Shown here: positions 61,941-64,000 of the stretch, piece by piece
Layout of the letters: each line of letters begins with the position of its first letter
Position numbering within the stretch: the first letter of the stretch is position 1
Assembly (NCBI GenBank): GCA_029204225.1
Contig: CM055104.1
Location: 26,135,785 to 26,199,784 of the forward strand
Length of the DNA stretch: 64,000 bases
Direction: 5' to 3'
Origin: Diphasiastrum complanatum
Lineage: Eukaryota > Streptophyta > Lycopodiopsida > Lycopodiales > Lycopodiaceae
Program-made: the position numbers and the translations under genes
The notes under the pieces: model-generated
What the model saw: the letters and a program-made list of their open reading frames with translations, nothing else
Told to the model about the DNA's origin: nothing
The model's database searches: none

Positions 61941-62913
61941 ATCCCAATTACATGAAACACTAGTTGATTTTACTTTATTTCAGAAATCAAATCCAAAAGC
62001 TAAAGAAATTCCATGTCAATTTCTTGCATAAAATAAGGCTTCTTGGTACAAATATTCTTAGAATATCCAAATATTCTAAATACCACACTTCAGTCATCTA
62101 AAATCTCTAGGAGATCCATCAAGTCTCAGACAAGTATAACTCAATCCAGAGTACTACAATTACTCTCATGAGTTAATAGCCCCGTTTCTAGCACCATTGC
62201 CAGAAATCAACAACTATCTGTATCTTAATAGAGTTATCTGTTTTCTATAAATCTGGAGATATAAACTAAACCTTGTACACAAACAGTTATAGACTACAAT
62301 ATGTAAGGTAAGCAAATTCCTCATAAGTAAGCAATTACGTGATGAAAATGCCTGTGAGATCCACACAATCTCAAGTATGTGCTGGAGTAAAGAAATTTAG
62401 AGTTTAAATAACATATCTAAATTCGTGATGATTCATATAATTTTTTTACAAAGTCTCCCGAGCTTTCACCACTGTCTGACCCCGACATGATTACTACATT
62501 CATAAACATACAATACATTATAATAAACCCTAATATATTGAAATGAAGTAGAAAAGAAAATTGATTACAAAACTTTAATGCATATTGGAGTAGAACTTTC
62601 ATATCTGTGTTAACAAAAGAAGAGAGATATGCATGTAGAGTTCGAGCCTGCACTAAGATGCAAAAGAATTATATAAGCGACAATGTATAAGAATAGTACT
62701 ATCTAAAAATTAAAACATTAGAATCATACAATAATTTCATGTTATGTTTTGTACTTGTGCATATACGCAATTTATCACAAGAGATGAGTTGCATTCAGAT
62801 CAGTCTAGCGATGAAGACACCACTAAAGTTAACAGGGTAAGTAATAAACATGCATGTTTTTTTGTTCATAAAAAACTTTGTTATTATAAGTTAAAATATT
62901 GTGCTAAAGTGAC
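61941..62913. other. non-coding stretch, no gene seen
   Basis: AT-rich. No further gypsy domains were recognised, so the element is truncated here. Confidence 0.5.
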
Positions 62914-63489
62914 ATGTACTCGATTTTTGTTTCTCATAGAAAAATTATTTTCAAAATAAAATATGGTGCACATGCCTCAAGTGTGATGGACAAAAGATGC
63001 GTGAAAGACACATTGTTGAAAATCATTTGTGGAAGTTTGGACGAAAAAAAGAAGGTCAACCATCGAATTTGGAAGACGTTGAGGTTTGTTAATTTTATCC
63101 AACTTAATGCAAGAAAACGACGCGTGTTTGGAGGAAAAGATATTGTTGAATTGGATACACACGACCCACCACCATCCAAGTTTGGCGACGTTTTGGAAGA
63201 ACCTGAACCACTCATCCAAACTCCAAATGATGTCGAAATGATGGGAGAAGAAGGTACAAATGAAAATGATGAGATTCTTACAATCGTACAAGACCAAATT
63301 GGTGGTAATTTGAGGCCCCCATGTTTGGATGAGAAAGAATTAGAAGAAGAGGAGATTAAATATGAGGGTAACTCACATCATGAAAGAGACACGATCAGAA
63401 ATTTACGATTATACCTAGACCTAGATTCAGATGAGTGTCAAGACTTGTGTGATGACGAAAATGATGTAAATGATGAGAATGATCTATGA
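62914..63489 (+). CDS. ORF resembling the C-terminal end of a hAT transposase
   Basis: A 191-residue frame. The segment HRIWKTLRFVNFIQLNARKRR (about 51-71) resembles the hAT dimerisation-end pattern LVFVHYNLRLR. It is followed by a long acidic tail (ELDTHDPPP, MMGEEGTNENDE, ELEEEEIKYEG, CDDENDVNDEND), also common at hAT C termini. The catalytic domain is not present upstream. The real start is uncertain: the sequence before Met25 (SSVMDKRC) looks spliced or truncated. Alternatively it could be an unrelated acidic protein. Confidence 0.35.
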   Translation: MYSIFVSHRKIIFKIKYGAHASSVMDKRCVKDTLLKIICGSLDEKKKVNHRIWKTLRFVNFIQLNARKRRVFGGKDIVELDTHDPPPSKFGDVLEEPEPLIQTPNDVEMMGEEGTNENDEILTIVQDQIGGNLRPPCLDEKELEEEEIKYEGNSHHERDTIRNLRLYLDLDSDECQDLCDDENDVNDENDL

Positions 63490-64000
63490 TTATCTATCAT
63501 TCTTTTTTTTATATTCATCGCAATATTTTTTATCTATATTTTTATTAATAGAGTTGAATGTGATAATTATAATACCCGAACCTTGCGGTTATGTCCTATT
63601 TTAGAATGTCACCACATATTCCCTCCCTGCGGCGTGTAGGTTTTTCCATGCAAGTTGGAAAGATTAGAACCTCGCCTTTAACAGGAGAAAAGTAAGGGCT
63701 ACACACCTTCCTTGGATTGGAGATTTTAATTATCTACATTTCACCTTTGCATATTAATCAATTGCTAGTGTATGCGATAAAATATGATATTGCTTTGAAC
63801 AAAATGAAAATTATGAATTAGATTTAATTTCTTACTATGTTAGATAACGTATTCTAATAATAAAGCAAATTGAAACAACACAAACTCACCAATAAACTCA
63901 CTCGAAGCTTAAGTGCAAACGTGCAATTGCTCGCTCTTTAAACGCTTGCTCTCTTTTTTTTGAATATTTTTGTCACATGCACAAAATAACACTATATTAC
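63490..64000. other. non-coding stretch to the window edge
   Basis: A segment at 63575-63700 is slightly richer in GC and reads like an LTR or UTR, but I cannot bound it. Confidence 0.4.

Overview
The window looks like nuclear DNA of a land plant. The evidence is two plant-type genes with plant splice signals, a dense load of Ty1/copia elements primed by initiator-Met tRNA (TGGTATCAGAGC sites), an AT-rich background and many long GA/CT microsatellites. The style of the elements suggests a large, repeat-rich genome, perhaps a fern or lycophyte, but that is inference.

Two host genes stand out, both on the minus strand. A PLATZ zinc-binding transcription factor lies at 22840-24828. It resolves into four phase-consistent coding exons (270 residues), the first only 7 nt long. 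An ATG10-type E2-like autophagy enzyme lies at 47420-48277 as a single intron-free 285-residue frame with the HPC catalytic motif.

Almost everything else recognisable is mobile DNA. Region by region: 1-3756 is the 5' part of a minus-strand copia element (LTR, PBS, leader, gag, NC, protease, integrase). 6866-8825 holds a Cys-rich plus-strand ORF and four chained overlapping minus-strand ORFs of unknown origin. 8826-9890 is a promoter-like spacer. 10180-12867 is the 3' half of a second copia element with a 996-bp LTR rich in TTCGCGAA motifs. 12868-13390 is an integrase relic, followed by two inverted-repeat elements (13424-13550 and 13624-14496). 14500-22100 is mostly uninformative AT-rich DNA with microsatellites and small tandem duplications. 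28100-31057 stacks several LTR/PBS/leader segments of the same family as the first element. 31840-39952 is a decayed copia element split by a second copia element at 35007-39418, with a perfect 5-bp TTCAG target duplication. 42455-42790 is a Ty3/gypsy RT relic. 43390-46013 and 49960-51285 are duplicated non-coding blocks. 51640-55420 is a mosaic of copia, LINE and an hAT-like GC-rich insertion with an 8-bp target duplication. 58430-61229 is a minus-strand copia element split by an LTR-derived insertion flanked by ATAGT. 61230-61940 is the end of a minus-strand chromovirus (Ty3/gypsy).

No autonomous element is intact. Many nonsense and catalytic-site changes fit C-to-T or G-to-A decay. The signals most worth following are the recurrent CACRYGTG palindromes of one LTR family, the CGCG-rich U3 of another, the LTR-born microsatellite expansion, the chained ORFs near 8 kb, and the GC-rich hAT-like insertion.
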